Shown here: positions 4,661 to 5,763 of the stretch, one piece after another
Layout of the letters: each line of letters begins with the position of its first letter
How positions within the stretch are numbered: the stretch's first letter is position 1
DNA from: Acidobacteriota bacterium
GTDB lineage: Bacteria > Acidobacteriota > Holophagae > Holophagales > Holophagaceae
NCBI GenBank assembly: GCA_021778785.1
Contig: JAJYBX010000144.1
Span: 1-5,763, forward strand
DNA length: 5,763 nt
Direction of reading: 5' to 3'
Program-made: the position numbers and the translations under genes
Notes under the pieces: generated by a model
Seen by the model: only the letters and a program-made list of their open reading frames with translations
Database searches by the model: none
What the model was told of the DNA's origin: nothing

Positions 4661-5763
4661 GAAGAAGGTGCCGCCAGCATATCGGAATTCCCCGGTCCCG
4701 ACAGATGTCTGGACCGGAACCGTGGAGCGGCTGGCCTGGGGCGGCAAGGGCGTGGCCCACGGGGCCGACGGCCGCCTGCTGCTCCTGGAGGCCCCCCTGG
4801 CCCTCTTCCCCGGCGAGTCGGTGGAGGCCACGGTGCAGTGGAAGGCCCGCCACGGCGAGGGACGCATCACCCGCTGGACCAGCCGGAATCCCCATCGGGT
4901 ACAGGCCGGATGCCCCGTCGCCGGGACCTGCGGAGGCTGCGAGCTGTGGGAGGCCGGGGACCGGGCCCCGGACCTGAAGCGGCAGATGGTGGCGGATCTC
5001 TTCCACCGGCAGCTGGGCGACGTGCCCTGGACCTGGCACCCGGCCCCGCCGGAGGCCCGGCGCCACCGCATCCAGCTCCACTGGGACGGGGCCGCCCTGG
5101 GCTACTTCCGCCGCCATAGCCACGCCCTGGTGCCCGTGTCCGCCTGCCCCGCCGCCGCGGAGGCCCTCTCGGAGGCCCTGCCCCGCCTGCAGGACGCCCT
5201 CGAGGGCCGCGCCCTGCCCTCCCGGCCCCAGCGGTGGGAGCTGGCCACGGGCACTCCGGCCGGAGAGGTCCGCGCCATCGACGAGAAGGGCCGCAGCTGG
5301 CGGCTGGAGCCCGACGGCTGGACCCGCGACGAGGGCCCCATCACCCACCGCCTGGCCCCTGGCCCCCTTCAGCATGGCCCCGGCGCCTTCTTCCAGGTGA
5401 GCCCACCCTGGGCCGCGGCGGCCTTCGGCGGCTTGCTGGAGGGCTGGGACCTGCGCGGCGACGTGCTCTACGACCTCTACGGCGGCGTGGGCCTCTTCTC
5501 CGCCCTGCTGGGGACCCGCTATGCCCGCCGGGTGCTGGTGGAATCCGGCGAGGAGGCGGTGGCCTGGGCCCGGCGCAACCTGGCGGCCCTGGGCCTGCCC
5601 TCCGAGTGCCACGTGGCCGACGCGGACGCCTGGGTGACGGAGGGACTCGGCGCCGCCGACGACCTGATCCTCCTGGATCCGCCGCGCACGGGGCTCACCG
5701 CCGGCCTCTGCGAGCGGCTCCAGACCGCCGGCGCCCGCACGATGGTGCTGGTGGGCTGCGACG
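4629..5763 (+). CDS. RlmD/RumA-type (TrmA family) 23S rRNA uridine-5 methyltransferase, 3' end beyond window
   Basis: Predicted SAM-dependent enzyme making 5-methyluridine in RNA, most likely 23S rRNA. From GTG 4629 there are 378 codons to the window edge; the family is about 400-450 residues. A TRAM-like N-terminal domain (about 28-85: GTVERLAWGGKGVAHG) precedes an iron-sulfur site with Cys95, Cys101, Cys104 (C-x5-C-x2-C) and Cys173 in SACP, the spacing seen in RumA. The catalytic domain shows FFQ (254-256), the SAM motif DLYGGVG (282-288), acidic Glu305, and LLDPPRTG (348-355). VGCD (375-378) carries the expected nucleophile, Cys377. TrmA itself lacks the cluster cysteines, so an RlmD or RlmC type role is favoured, but the target uridine cannot be decided. 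The start is uncertain: GTG 4668 is the alternative, while GTG 4722 would cut into the first TRAM strand. The gene diverges from the HD-GYP gene, and their 5' ends overlap by 32 bp if both chosen starts are right. Confidence 0.93.
   Translation, partial: MKRKGESSSAKKKVPPAYRNSPVPTDVWTGTVERLAWGGKGVAHGADGRLLLLEAPLALFPGESVEATVQWKARHGEGRITRWTSRNPHRVQAGCPVAGTCGGCELWEAGDRAPDLKRQMVADLFHRQLGDVPWTWHPAPPEARRHRIQLHWDGAALGYFRRHSHALVPVSACPAAAEALSEALPRLQDALEGRALPSRPQRWELATGTPAGEVRAIDEKGRSWRLEPDGWTRDEGPITHRLAPGPLQHGPGAFFQVSPPWAAAAFGGLLEGWDLRGDVLYDLYGGVGLFSALLGTRYARRVLVESGEEAVAWARRNLAALGLPSECHVADADAWVTEGLGAADDLILLDPPRTGLTAGLCERLQTAGARTMVLVGCD

Noticed and set aside
4684..4691. 8-bp palindrome GGAATTCC in the divergent region
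   Set aside because: It does not extend beyond 8 bp and has no second copy nearby; chance is sufficient.
4705..4977. ATG-started open frame near the methyltransferase start
   Set aside because: The ATG is in a different frame from the conserved TRAM, cysteine and SAM motifs, which run in the frame containing GTG 4629, 4668 and 4722.
4661..5071. Upstream extension of the HD-GYP frame
   Set aside because: The translation is Ser/Arg/Pro-rich and lies antisense to the iron-sulfur region of the methyltransferase; it is not protein-like.
2705..5119. 804-codon open frame on the plus strand
   Set aside because: It is antisense to fabZ and the HD-GYP gene and runs out of frame into the methyltransferase. 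Its protein is low-complexity (His, Gln, Gly, Leu, Val), typical of shadow frames in high-GC DNA, while both strands already hold clear family proteins.
4602..5612. 336-codon open frame on the minus strand opposite the methyltransferase
   Set aside because: Gly/Ala/Gln/Val-rich shadow frame antisense to a well-supported enzyme, with no recognisable domain.

Overview
This is a high-GC window (GC or CC at most third codon positions) from a Gram-negative bacterium: it carries lpxA, the first gene of lipid A synthesis. Protein style and GC content would fit an acidobacterium of the Holophagae type or a deltaproteobacterium-like lineage, but this is an impression and not a placement. No mobile element, CRISPR array, tRNA or rRNA was seen.

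Layout. (a) 1-634, plus strand: a beta-class carbonic anhydrase missing only its extreme N-terminus at the window edge. (b) 635-712: a short convergent intergenic gap filled by an imperfect palindrome. (c) 713-2869, minus strand: a tightly packed run transcribed fabZ -> lpxA -> era, with overlaps of 4 bp (fabZ/lpxA) and 8 bp (lpxA/era). (d) 2870-2920: a 51-bp gap holding the fabZ ribosome binding site and a 7-bp inverted repeat. (e) 2921 to about 4660, minus strand: a cytoplasmic GAF plus HD-GYP protein, a predicted cyclic-di-GMP phosphodiesterase with about 100 extra residues inside its catalytic domain. (f) about 4629-5763, plus strand: a divergent RlmD/RumA-type RNA uridine-5 methyltransferase with four iron-sulfur cysteines, cut by the window end just after its catalytic cysteine.

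How the genes relate. FabZ and LpxA both act on (R)-3-hydroxyacyl-ACP: FabZ sends it towards phospholipid chains and LpxA towards lipid A, so their coupling is the familiar envelope-balancing pair. Era, a GTPase of small-subunit ribosome maturation, is translationally linked behind them, which is a less usual neighbour than lpxI/lpxB. The HD-GYP gene lies just upstream in the same direction and could feed transcription into fabZ. The carbonic anhydrase and the methyltransferase are on the other strand and look like independent units.

I found no convincing undescribed multi-gene system. The points most worth a second look are the inserted segment in the HD-GYP domain, the altered specificity residues in LpxA, the overlapping non-ATG divergent starts near 4630-4660, and the two small palindromic intergenic structures.
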